Of a stretch of DNA of 32,710 nucleotides, positions 1 to 7,067 are shown piece after piece. How positions within the stretch are numbered: position 1 is the stretch's first letter; each line of letters begins with the position of its first letter. The position numbers were made by a program, and so were the translations under genes. The stretch lies in contig NZ_LMBW01000006.1 in the NCBI RefSeq assembly GCF_001439915.1, positions 77,792 through 110,501 of the forward strand, given 5' to 3'. Below the pieces are notes generated by a model. The model was not told the origin of the DNA and made no database searches. It was given only the letters and a program-made list of their open reading frames with translations. The DNA comes from Fredinandcohnia humi. GTDB taxonomy: Bacteria > Bacillota > Bacilli > Bacillales > Bacillaceae_L.

Positions 1-15
1 AGGCGTATTTGATTA
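1..15 (+). repeat. Tail of a family B repeat (partial at window edge)
   Basis: The first 15 bases (AGGCGTATTTGATT region) match the 3' end of the family B elements ending at 12535 and 15138. The rest of the element lies outside the window. It lies downstream of the yrzE stop codon and points toward it. Confidence 0.6.
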
Positions 16-22
16 CTTCCTT

Positions 23-406
23 TTATGCCTCTCTTCTTGATGGTGTGGTCATATTTACTCCGAAAACTCCGCCAATAACAGCAGCCGCCAAAAAGCCAAC
101 ATGATACATTGTTTGCTCCGCTGTGAATGTTGCATCAAAGCCTAAGAATTGAACGATAAACACAATAATGGAATACAAAATCCCTGTTCCGCCACCAATT
201 AGCCAGCCTTTTTCCTTTCCTTTTCCCCCTGATACAAATCCCCCAATAAAAAGCGCAAGGAAGGAAGCACCTAAAATCACCCAAGACATAGATGATTCTT
301 GAAGTGAAGTAAACCGCATTAATAGTGAAATAAGTAAACTAGATACAATAACAATTAAAAAAATAGCTGCTACACCATAAACCATTGCAACGCCCATTTT
401 CCTCAT
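23..406 (-). CDS. yrzE: TIGR04086-type four-helix membrane protein (YrzE-like)
   Basis: A small integral membrane protein of 127 residues with about four hydrophobic segments (roughly residues 7-29, 38-56, 62-85 and 95-117) and Gly-rich turns (GGFVSGGKGKEKG). Its function is not established. The reading frame extends upstream to 466, but the best start is the ATG at 406: a GAGGGGG ribosome site lies about 11 nt upstream, and translation from here begins just before the first membrane segment. The assignment rests on length, topology and position beside the DUF421 gene, spoVB, comN and secDF, the B. subtilis yrzE neighbourhood. It is transcribed divergently from the DUF421 gene. A different small membrane family cannot be excluded by eye. 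Confidence 0.8.
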   Translation of the reverse strand: MRKMGVAMVYGVAAIFLIVIVSSLLISLLMRFTSLQESSMSWVILGASFLALFIGGFVSGGKGKEKGWLIGGGTGILYSIIVFIVQFLGFDATFTAEQTMYHVGFLAAAVIGGVFGVNMTTPSRREA

Positions 407-474
407 GTCTTTTCTCACCCCCTCAAAATCATACGATACCCTTAGTACGAGCATATTCATTTCCACTATGAATT

Positions 475-504
475 AGAATAAAAAGTACAACTTTTCTTGT
501 CCAA
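475..504 (-). promoter_or_regulatory. Candidate sigma-A promoter for yrzE
   Basis: On the minus strand TTGGAC (504-499) and TATTCT (480-475) are separated by 18 nt, about 70 nt upstream of the preferred yrzE start. Motif match only. Confidence 0.4.
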
Positions 505-612
505 CGATTGAGTTACTGGAAAAAACTATGAATTATGTTTTTCTTCTATTTGTGCAAACTAACATATACTATGCTTTTTAATCATGATCTCATATGAGAG
601 GGGGCTTTCATC

Positions 613-1278
613 TTGGGGGAATACCCTATCCTAATGGGGAGGACTGTTCTACTTTATATTATTCTTTTGTCGATTTTTCGATTGATGGGTAAACGTGAGA
701 TCGGGGAGCTTAGTCTTCTGGATTTAATTGTATCTTTAATGATTGCTGAGATGGCTGTCATTGCGATTGAGACGACGAATGACCCAATCCTGCATTCTGT
801 CATACCGATGGTTCTACTTATGGTGATTCAATACACTCTTGCCCTGCTTTCGTTGAAAAGTAAAAAAATAAGAGAAATCATTGATGGTAAACCAACTGTT
901 ATTATTAACAGGGGTAAAATTGACGAACATGCGATGAGGAAGCAGCGTTATAATCTTGATGACCTAATGATGCAGTTACGTGAAAAAAACGTGAAGAACT
1001 TAGCTGATGTGGAGTTTGCCATACTTGAATCCTCAGGGGAATTATCTGTTTTAGCAAAAAGTCAAAATCAACAGTCGGAAACAAATGATTATACGATTGA
1101 CTTGCCCCTTATCCTTGATGGTGAGATACAAGCGGAGCATTTAAACCAAATCAATAAATCTGAATTTTGGCTGAGGTCGGAGATAAAAAAACTTGGGCAT
1201 GCTGATATGAAGAAAATCTCCTATTGCAGCTATCATCATGGGAAATTACATGTGGATATCAAGGACGAAAAAAGGTAA
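613..1278 (+). CDS. DUF421 membrane protein (YetF/YrbG-like)
   Basis: A 221-residue protein with three N-terminal membrane helices (about residues 8-22, 36-52 and 60-80). A soluble DUF421-type region follows, with the family-typical stretch around residues 90-150 (GKPTVIINRGKI, then RYNLDDLMMQLREK, then FAILESSGELSV). The biochemical role is unknown; in Bacillus, members of this family have been linked to spore and envelope phenotypes. Translation starts at TTG 613, preceded by GAGAGGGGG ending about 7 nt upstream; no better ATG exists. The stop codon is embedded in a strong hairpin (1264-1300). It occupies the position of B. subtilis yrbG between yrzE and spoVB. Confidence 0.85.
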   Translation: MGEYPILMGRTVLLYIILLSIFRLMGKREIGELSLLDLIVSLMIAEMAVIAIETTNDPILHSVIPMVLLMVIQYTLALLSLKSKKIREIIDGKPTVIINRGKIDEHAMRKQRYNLDDLMMQLREKNVKNLADVEFAILESSGELSVLAKSQNQQSETNDYTIDLPLILDGEIQAEHLNQINKSEFWLRSEIKKLGHADMKKISYCSYHHGKLHVDIKDEKR

Positions 1279-1300
1279 CCGCTATGGTTACCTTTTCGTC
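1264..1300 (+). terminator. Terminator hairpin containing the stop codon of the DUF421 gene
   Basis: GACGAAAA(AA)GGTAACC pairs with GGTTACCTTTTCGTC (15 bp with a two-A bulge and a 5-nt loop). The TAA stop at 1276-1278 lies inside the left arm. There is no clean U-run after the stem, so termination strength is uncertain. Confidence 0.6.
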
Positions 1301-1308
1301 TCTTATGT

Positions 1309-1430
1309 GTCTAGCTCCAGGCGCCATCGGCTCGAGGTCACAAGCTAATCGCTTCTGAAGGCAAAGAGCGCCTTCTGTCAGCGCTTATCTTGTGCTTGTC
1401 GCCGATAGACGGGCGCATTGCGCTTTTCGT
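1309..1430 (+). repeat. Family A structured intergenic repeat, copy A1
   Basis: A 122-bp element starting GTCTAGCTCCAGGCGCC and ending GCGCTTTTC. It folds into nested stems: ATCGGC/GCCGAT outside, CACAAG/CTTGTG in the middle and GAAGGC/GCCTTC at the apex. Related copies are at 3529-3708 (+), 23000-23119 (-) and 24569-24687 (-). It lies between the convergent DUF421 gene and spoVB, and its GCGCTTTTC end is 3 nt from the spoVB stop codon. Confidence 0.9.
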
Positions 1431-1431
1431 A

Positions 1432-2994
1432 TTATAACAGCAATGAAAGCTTTGGTCCAATAAATGGTATTCTTTTAACTTCTTCTTTTGTCAACAGTTT
1501 AAAAATAAAGAGGAAAACGATATAAATGAATGAGGTTACTCCGATTGCTGCCAGTGTCCGAATGACTAGGGAACTGTCTGATAGGAATAGTTGATAAAAA
1601 TAGTGACCGCCAATTCCCGAGAGGACCATTGTGATAGCGCTCTTAAGATAATCTCGAATATAGAAGCTATAAGAGATCACTTTTACAATCGTTGAAAAAT
1701 GAAGCAGAGTAACGAGCATCATCCCAATGACCATTGCAAGTGCTGCCCCCATAATCCCAAGGGATGGCCTTGTCGCGAGAACAAAAATAGCAGCTGTTTT
1801 AATGGCATTCCCGATTAAACTATTAATCATCGCTGCTTTCGCCAAATCAAGTGCTTGTAGGGTTGCTTGAAGTGGCCCTTGAAAATACGAAAAAATAAAA
1901 AATGGGGCCATTACCTTAATATATATAGCTGAATTGCTATTGCCATACATAAGTTCCATAACAGGTGAAGCAAATACATATAAAATGACAATTGATAATC
2001 CGCCCGACACAAGTGATAAACGTAACGCCTGTTTAAGGCGGTATTCGATTAATAAAGATTGTTTTTTCGCTGCCGCTTCACTTATTGAAGGAACAAGAGC
2101 TGTTGAAAGTGATGTTGTTATAAAAGAAGGGAGCATAAGCAGCGGTAATGCAAAACCTGTTAACTCCCCATATTGTCTTGTGGCAAGATGGGTGGCAATA
2201 CCAGCAATCGCTAGACTTTGTGCTACCACAATCGGCTCAAAAAACCACGAGATTGATCCGATTAGTCTGCTCCCCAATGTTGGAACGGCAATTCGTGTTA
2301 AATCATCGAATGTTTCTTTACCGTTCTTAGCCGATTTGAAAAAGTTTTTTCTGATCCGAATGCGTTTTTTCATTTTAAACATAAAGAATAAATAGATTAA
2401 TGACATTAATTCCCCAACAACTGCCGAAAGCATTGCGCCCGCTGCGGCGTATTCAATCCCCATCGGTAAAAATGCTTTCGTAAATATATACACCAACGTA
2501 ATCCTGACAACTTGTTCGATAACCTGTGAATAGGCAGGCGGTTTCATATTTTGACGACCTTGGAAGTAACCCCGGAGAACGGACGAAATTGCGACTATTG
2601 GAACGATTGGTGAAATGGCTAATAAAGGATAATAGGTTCTTTGGTCAGTGAGTAAGGTTTCGGATAATAATGGTGCGAGAAAAATCATCATTGGAGTAAA
2701 GATAATACTTAATATGCCAGTAATGGATAGAGAGACCACCAGGATTTTTTTGATTTTTCTCTTATCACCCTGTGCCTCTGCTTCCGCTACCAATTTCGAA
2801 ATTGCCACTGGCAGTCCCATTTGGGTTAATGTAATGGTGAGAACAAAAGTAGGAATTGCCATCATATAAAGCCCTACACCTTCTTCACCAATGAGCCGAG
2901 CAACAACAATTCTATTTATAAATCCTAATATTCGTGTAATGAGTCCTGCGATAATTAAAATTAATGTGCCTTTAAGGAATGTTTGCTTTGACAA
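1432..2994 (-). CDS. spoVB: Stage V sporulation protein B, MOP-superfamily lipid flippase
   Basis: A 520-residue polytopic membrane protein with about 14 predicted helices, of the polysaccharide-transporter/MurJ-like MOP superfamily. SpoVB is needed for spore cortex formation and is thought to flip lipid-linked peptidoglycan precursors across the forespore outer membrane. Family features seen are the N-terminal stretch with LITRILGFINRIVVARLIGEEG (residues about 18-39), GLPVAISKLVAEAEAQGD (about 60-77) and RGYFQGRQNMKP (about 140-151). The start is TTG at 2994, with GAAGGTAGGG about 10 nt upstream. Length and neighbours (DUF421 gene, comN, secDF) match B. subtilis spoVB. It is transcribed divergently from comN. 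A CATATAGT motif at 3047-3040 resembles a sigma-E -10 element, but no convincing -35 is seen. Confidence 0.92.
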   Translation of the reverse strand: MSKQTFLKGTLILIIAGLITRILGFINRIVVARLIGEEGVGLYMMAIPTFVLTITLTQMGLPVAISKLVAEAEAQGDKRKIKKILVVSLSITGILSIIFTPMMIFLAPLLSETLLTDQRTYYPLLAISPIVPIVAISSVLRGYFQGRQNMKPPAYSQVIEQVVRITLVYIFTKAFLPMGIEYAAAGAMLSAVVGELMSLIYLFFMFKMKKRIRIRKNFFKSAKNGKETFDDLTRIAVPTLGSRLIGSISWFFEPIVVAQSLAIAGIATHLATRQYGELTGFALPLLMLPSFITTSLSTALVPSISEAAAKKQSLLIEYRLKQALRLSLVSGGLSIVILYVFASPVMELMYGNSNSAIYIKVMAPFFIFSYFQGPLQATLQALDLAKAAMINSLIGNAIKTAAIFVLATRPSLGIMGAALAMVIGMMLVTLLHFSTIVKVISYSFYIRDYLKSAITMVLSGIGGHYFYQLFLSDSSLVIRTLAAIGVTSFIYIVFLFIFKLLTKEEVKRIPFIGPKLSLLL

Positions 2995-3099
2995 TTCGTT
3001 TTCCCTACCTTCTCAAAAAAGGTGATATCATTTACAATAACTATATGCAAGGTATGTGGCCAAGCATGACAAGTATTCGTAAATTGGGAGAGATGACCA

Positions 3100-3402
3100 G
3101 TGAACCAAACAGAGACTCATATGTATGACAGGTTTCGTGAAACAGTTCGTCCATTTTTAAAAAGTAAGCTGGAGGAATTTGAATTGTACGGATATGACAG
3201 TGTGAATGAGGAAGAACTTTGGGAGTTCTTGAAAAATAAAACATGGAGAAAGGAAAAAGAAGAGAAGCTTTTGCATCAAATTGTTGGCGATATTTTATCT
3301 GTAAAAATTGGGAATTATATGAATTATGCAACTGTTGAAGCTTTTAAGGCACCAAATTGGTTTGAAGGTGAAGGAAAAGACGTATTAGAAAAGCTATTAT
3401 AA
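3100..3402 (+). CDS. comN: Post-transcriptional regulator ComN
   Basis: A 100-residue mainly helical soluble protein, Lys/Glu-rich, without membrane segments. In B. subtilis ComN (YrzD) promotes post-transcriptional accumulation of late competence comE mRNA and interacts with DivIVA at division sites. Assignment rests on size, the family-like ending (LLHQIVGDIL..., NYATVEAFKAPNWFEG) and the conserved slot between spoVB and secDF. It begins at GTG 3100 with GGGAGAG about 6-12 nt upstream. No other start fits, because the sequence upstream belongs to the divergent promoter region shared with spoVB. No terminator hairpin is visible after it, only T-rich sequence. Confidence 0.85.
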   Translation: MNQTETHMYDRFRETVRPFLKSKLEEFELYGYDSVNEEELWEFLKNKTWRKEKEEKLLHQIVGDILSVKIGNYMNYATVEAFKAPNWFEGEGKDVLEKLL

Positions 3403-3454
3403 TCTTTTTTTTGAAATTTTTTTGATGTGGCACGAACATTCAGTAAATGTGCAA

Positions 3455-3483
3455 TTGACATGAAAATCGCATTGTTTCATAAT
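3455..3483 (+). promoter_or_regulatory. Sigma-A promoter for secDF with a long leader
   Basis: A perfect TTGACA (3455-3460) is followed after 17 nt by CATAAT (3478-3483). The predicted transcript would start near 3490, giving a leader of about 245 nt that contains repeat A2. Confidence 0.65.
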
Positions 3484-3528
3484 TGTGATGGAGGGCTTAA
3501 AGGACAAGCTTTGTTTTTTAAAAGTAAA

Positions 3529-3708
3529 GTCTAGCTTCAGGCGCCATCGGCTCAAGGGTCTAGCCAATCGCTTCTGAAGGCAAAATGCGCCTTCTGTCAG
3601 CCCTCGTCTTATGCTTGACTTGCACAGGAAGTGCTGATATCGACGTTCGCCACAGGACGTGGCGGTAGTTAGTCGATGTTCCTCACTCCAGGCGCCTTGC
3701 GCTTTTCA
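3529..3708 (+). repeat. Family A repeat, copy A2, with an internal foreign hairpin segment
   Basis: Both ends match family A (GTCTAGCTTCAGGCGCC at the left, GGCGCCTTGCGCTTTTC at the right). The apical hairpin GAAGGC/GCCTTC is retained. In place of the usual right inner arm there is about 70 bp (3619-3688) with its own stems: GCAC/GTGC, and a nested ATCGAC...GTCGAT enclosing CGCCAC/GTGGCG. The element lies between the secDF promoter and its ribosome site, so it should be transcribed as 5' leader. Confidence 0.85.
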
Positions 3709-3733
3709 TATATAAAGGAGGATTTACATAATT

Positions 3734-5980
3734 ATGGTTAAAAAAGGCCGCATCTGGGTATTTTTCGTAGTAGTGCTTCTCTTTGGTGCCTTAATCGGAG
3801 TTAACGGTACAGATACCGCAAAAAACATTAAATTGGGACTCGATCTTCAAGGTGGTTTTGAAATCCTTTATGAGGTATTGCCAGCTAAGGAAGGCGATGT
3901 CATTGATAGGGAAGCCCTCTTAAGTACGGTAAATGCATTAAATAACCGTGTTAACGTGCTGGGGGTAAACGAACCTAATATTCAAATTGAAGGTAAAGAC
4001 CGTGTCCGTGTGCAATTAGCGGGTGTAGAAGACCAGGAGAAGGTTCGTGAAATTCTATCAACCCAAGCAAAACTTACCTTCAGGGATGTACATGATAATG
4101 TATTACTTGACGGGTCTCAATTAGCACAAAATGGTGCTAAACAATCATTTGATGAAATGGGCAGACCATCTGTTGCCTTAACAGTTAAAAATTCAGACGA
4201 TCTGAAAAATGCAACCCAAAAAGTTCTGGACCTTGCTCCAAACAATTTAATGGTGATTTGGTTAGACTTTGAAGAAGGTGTAGATTCCTATAAGGCCGAA
4301 AGTCAAAAACCAAATCCGAAATTTCTTTCTGCAGCATCAGTTAGTGAAGTGTTTAACACAAAAACAGTTTCAATCACGGGTGGTAATTTTACGGTTGAAT
4401 CTGCAAATGAACTTGCTTCTTTGTTAAACGCAGGTGCACTTCCTGTTGATTTGAAAGAAATTTATTCAACATCGGTTGGAGCAAAGTTTGGTGAGCAAGC
4501 GTTAGATAAAACTGTTTTCGCAGGGGCAATCGGTATAGCGTTAGTGCTATTATTCATGCTTGTATTTTACCGTTTCCCAGGTTTAATTGCTGTGATTACA
4601 CTAAGTATCTTTATTTATTTAACTTTACTTATTTTTGACTGGATGAATGCTGTCTTAACACTGCCCGGTATAGCGGCCTTAGTCCTTGGTGTAGGTATGG
4701 CGGTCGATGCAAATATTATTACCTACGAAAGAATAAAAGAGGAGATAAGGTCTGGAAAATCAATCTTGTCTGCGTACCGTACAGGTAATAAAAACTCATT
4801 CCTGACTATTTTTGATGCAAACATTACAACAATCTTAGCTGGTGTGGTCTTGTTTATCTTTGGTACAAGTGCGGTAAAAGGCTTTGCTACGATGTTAATC
4901 GTAAGTATTTTATTAAGCTTCTTAACTGCAGTTTATGGAAGCAGACTACTACTTGGTCTTTGGGTTAACAGTAAGTTTTTAAACAAGAGACCAGGCTGGT
5001 TTGGTGTGAAGAAAAGTCAGATTCGAGATTTAGCGGATGCTGATCCAGATGGGAATTTCCCAACCCGATTCGATCGTTTCGATTTTGCGAAGCACAAGAA
5101 TATATTCTTCATTGCATCTGGTATTATGGTCATTGTAGGTATTGCGGTATTGGTCATCTTTAGACTTAACCTAGGGATTGATTTTGTTGCCGGTACCCGT
5201 TTGGAAGTACTTGCAGACCATCCGATTACTCAGGAGGAATTTACGGACGAACTTACTAAGCTAAATTTAGAAGCAAAAGAAGTCCTTATTTCAGGGGATA
5301 ACAAGGAAATTGGAGTTGCTAGATTTGCTGATGAACTTTCAAAAGACGAGGTAAGCAAAGTAAAAGCCCATTTCCATGAACTTTATGATACAGAACCTAG
5401 CATAAGCACAGTCTCTCCAACGGTAGGAAAGGAATTGGCGCTTAACGCATTTAAGGCAGCCCTGGTTGCAATGCTCGGTATTGTCATCTATGTTGCATTC
5501 CGTTTTGAATGGTTAATGGGGTTAGCTGCAATCGTGGCACTCATCCATGATGCATTCTTTATGATTGTGATTTTTAGTGTCACTCGACTTGAGGTAGATG
5601 TCACATTTATTGCGGCAGTCTTAACGATTATTGGATACTCTATCAATGATACCATTGTAACCTTTGATAGAATTCGTGAACTTTTAAAGAAGAAAAAGCG
5701 TATTAAAACATATGAAGATCTTGCAGGCATTGTAAATAGTGGTTTAAGACAAACATTGGGTCGTTCCATAAATACTGTTATAACCGTTATCTTTACAAGT
5801 GTTGCATTATTACTTTTAGGTGGACAAGCCATTACAAACTTCTCGTTTGCTTTAACAATTGGTTTAGTGGCTGGTATGTATTCATCCATCTTCATTGCGG
5901 CACAGCTTTGGTTAGTATGGAAGACAAAGCAGATTACGAAAAAACGTCCTGTGAAAACAGAGACAGAACCACAAGTGTAG
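3734..5980 (+). CDS. secDF: Fused protein-export membrane protein SecDF
   Basis: A 748-residue natural fusion of SecD and SecF with about 12 membrane helices. It assists the Sec translocon by using the proton gradient to pull exported proteins across the membrane. The SecD half has TM1 (residues about 7-23), the LGLDLQGG motif (about 34-41), a large external domain, and the conserved helix motif VDANIITYERIKEE (about 325-338). The SecF half begins near residue 455 with GIDFVAGTRLEV and carries the counterpart SINDTIVTFDRIRE (about 636-649). The Asp residues of VDAN and NDTIV correspond to the proton-relay pair described in SecDF. ATG 3734 is preceded by AAGGAGGA. A terminator follows 10 nt after the stop. 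Confidence 0.97.
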   Translation: MVKKGRIWVFFVVVLLFGALIGVNGTDTAKNIKLGLDLQGGFEILYEVLPAKEGDVIDREALLSTVNALNNRVNVLGVNEPNIQIEGKDRVRVQLAGVEDQEKVREILSTQAKLTFRDVHDNVLLDGSQLAQNGAKQSFDEMGRPSVALTVKNSDDLKNATQKVLDLAPNNLMVIWLDFEEGVDSYKAESQKPNPKFLSAASVSEVFNTKTVSITGGNFTVESANELASLLNAGALPVDLKEIYSTSVGAKFGEQALDKTVFAGAIGIALVLLFMLVFYRFPGLIAVITLSIFIYLTLLIFDWMNAVLTLPGIAALVLGVGMAVDANIITYERIKEEIRSGKSILSAYRTGNKNSFLTIFDANITTILAGVVLFIFGTSAVKGFATMLIVSILLSFLTAVYGSRLLLGLWVNSKFLNKRPGWFGVKKSQIRDLADADPDGNFPTRFDRFDFAKHKNIFFIASGIMVIVGIAVLVIFRLNLGIDFVAGTRLEVLADHPITQEEFTDELTKLNLEAKEVLISGDNKEIGVARFADELSKDEVSKVKAHFHELYDTEPSISTVSPTVGKELALNAFKAALVAMLGIVIYVAFRFEWLMGLAAIVALIHDAFFMIVIFSVTRLEVDVTFIAAVLTIIGYSINDTIVTFDRIRELLKKKKRIKTYEDLAGIVNSGLRQTLGRSINTVITVIFTSVALLLLGGQAITNFSFALTIGLVAGMYSSIFIAAQLWLVWKTKQITKKRPVKTETEPQV

Positions 5981-5989
5981 CATATACAT

Positions 5990-6019
5990 AAAAAGTCGTG
6001 AGTTTTCACGGCTTTTTAT
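5990..6019 (+). terminator. Rho-independent terminator after secDF
   Basis: AAAAAGTCGTGA pairs with TCACGGCTTTTT (one G-T pair, 4-nt loop). The right arm itself provides the T-run. Confidence 0.85.
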
Positions 6020-6039
6020 TTTCTGCCTGAACCTTTTAC

Positions 6040-6069
6040 TTGATGAGTTGTTTTAATTTTGGTTACACT
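6040..6069 (+). promoter_or_regulatory. Candidate sigma-A promoter for the CDF exporter
   Basis: TTGATG (6040-6045), 18 nt, TACACT (6064-6069). Its -10 lies downstream of the TTG at 6059, which supports the later start at 6116 for the gene. Confidence 0.45.
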
Positions 6070-6115
6070 AAAAAACATGTGCTATTCTCAATCTAATGGG
6101 GAGGATGAGGATTTC

Positions 6116-7012
6116 TTGAAGGAGAATGATCGTTTTAAACAAGCAGAAAAAGCCATCATCATAGGTGTTGTGGGGAATATAATACTCGCGATTATTAAAT
6201 GGGTAATTGGAGTTCAATCTAATAGCCGGGCGCTTATTGCTGACGCGGTTCACTCAGCCTCAGATGTGGCGGGTTCAGTCGCTGTGTACATTGGAGTGCG
6301 AGCTGCAAAAAGACCTCCTGATGAAGACCATCCATATGGACATGGGAAAGCTGAGTCAGTTTCTGCCATCATTGTTGCCGTTTTATTAGCACTTGTTGGT
6401 TTTGAAATTGGAAAAGCTTCGATTGAATCATTCTTTAAACCTATTGAAGTTCCTAAGACGATGGCTATTTATGCTGTCCTATTTTCAATTATTGTTAAGG
6501 AAATCATGTTTCGTTATAAATATAATCTTGGAAAAAAGATTAAGAGTGATGCGCTCATTATTAATGCGTATGATGATCGGTCCGATGTATTTGCCTCAAT
6601 CGCAACACTAGTGGGAATCATAGGTGCCATTATCGGTGGCTATCTAGGCCTAGATTGGCTTGTATATGCTGACCCTGTAGCAGGGCTAGTTGTTGCCGTC
6701 CTAATTATTAAAATGGCATGGGAATTTGGAACCGAAGCCATTCATAATACGCTAGATCATGTTTTACATGATGAGGATACAACGGAATTCAGAAAGCTGG
6801 TTATGTCTGTTCCAGAGGTAAAAAAAATTACAGAACTTCATGCACGTGAGCATGGGCATTATGTGATCGTCGATTTAAAAATTTCTGTTGATCCTTACAT
6901 GTCTGTGGAAGATGGTCATAATGTTGGTAAAAAAGTAAAAGCAAAACTGATGGAATCTGAACAAGTACAAAATGTTTTTATCCATATTAATCCATACTCA
7001 GAGGAAGAATGA
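6116..7012 (+). CDS. Cation diffusion facilitator family metal exporter
   Basis: A 298-residue CDF transporter with six membrane helices and a C-terminal cytoplasmic metal-sensing domain, exporting divalent metal in exchange for protons. Seen motifs: helix II has HSASD (H46, D50), followed by the signature DEDHPYGHGKAE (residues about 68-79); helix V has DDRSD (D152, D156); the C-terminal domain carries HAREHGHYVIVDL. Helix V DxxxD in place of the HxxxD common in zinc exporters suggests manganese or iron, as described for Mn-type CDFs, but that is inference. The frame is open from TTG 6059, yet TTG 6116 has GGGGAGG 11 nt upstream and follows a candidate -10, so it is preferred. It sits where B. 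subtilis has yrvC/yrvD. Confidence 0.92.
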   Translation: MKENDRFKQAEKAIIIGVVGNIILAIIKWVIGVQSNSRALIADAVHSASDVAGSVAVYIGVRAAKRPPDEDHPYGHGKAESVSAIIVAVLLALVGFEIGKASIESFFKPIEVPKTMAIYAVLFSIIVKEIMFRYKYNLGKKIKSDALIINAYDDRSDVFASIATLVGIIGAIIGGYLGLDWLVYADPVAGLVVAVLIIKMAWEFGTEAIHNTLDHVLHDEDTTEFRKLVMSVPEVKKITELHAREHGHYVIVDLKISVDPYMSVEDGHNVGKKVKAKLMESEQVQNVFIHINPYSEEE

Positions 7013-7015
7013 TCA

Positions 7016-7044
7016 TTGTAACATACCCAATGCTTCGGTATAAT
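7016..7044 (+). promoter_or_regulatory. Sigma-A promoter for recJ-apt
   Basis: TTGTAA (7016-7021), 17 nt, perfect TATAAT (7039-7044). Predicted start near 7051, only about 17 nt before the recJ start codon. Confidence 0.7.
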
Positions 7045-7067
7045 GAAAAGGTTAAGGGGTGAAACTT

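Noticed and set aside
1309-1430. Family A elements as insertion sequences or MITEs of a resident transposon
   Set aside because: No transposase gene, no clear terminal inverted repeats typical of IS families and no obvious target duplications. Kept as structured repeats of unknown mobility.
1934-2395. 153-codon plus-strand ORF under spoVB
   Set aside because: Antisense shadow of spoVB with no ribosome site or family resemblance.
3490-3733. A metabolite riboswitch in the secDF leader
   Set aside because: No known aptamer consensus recognised and no terminator/antiterminator pair. The structure is explained by repeat sequence.
5488-6009. 173-codon minus-strand ORF under secDF
   Set aside because: Shadow of the SecF coding frame; Cys/Ser-rich composition and no ribosome site.
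6059-6115. Extended N terminus of the CDF exporter
   Set aside because: No ribosome site for TTG 6059, and a candidate -10 lies downstream of it; the TTG at 6116 has GGGGAGG.
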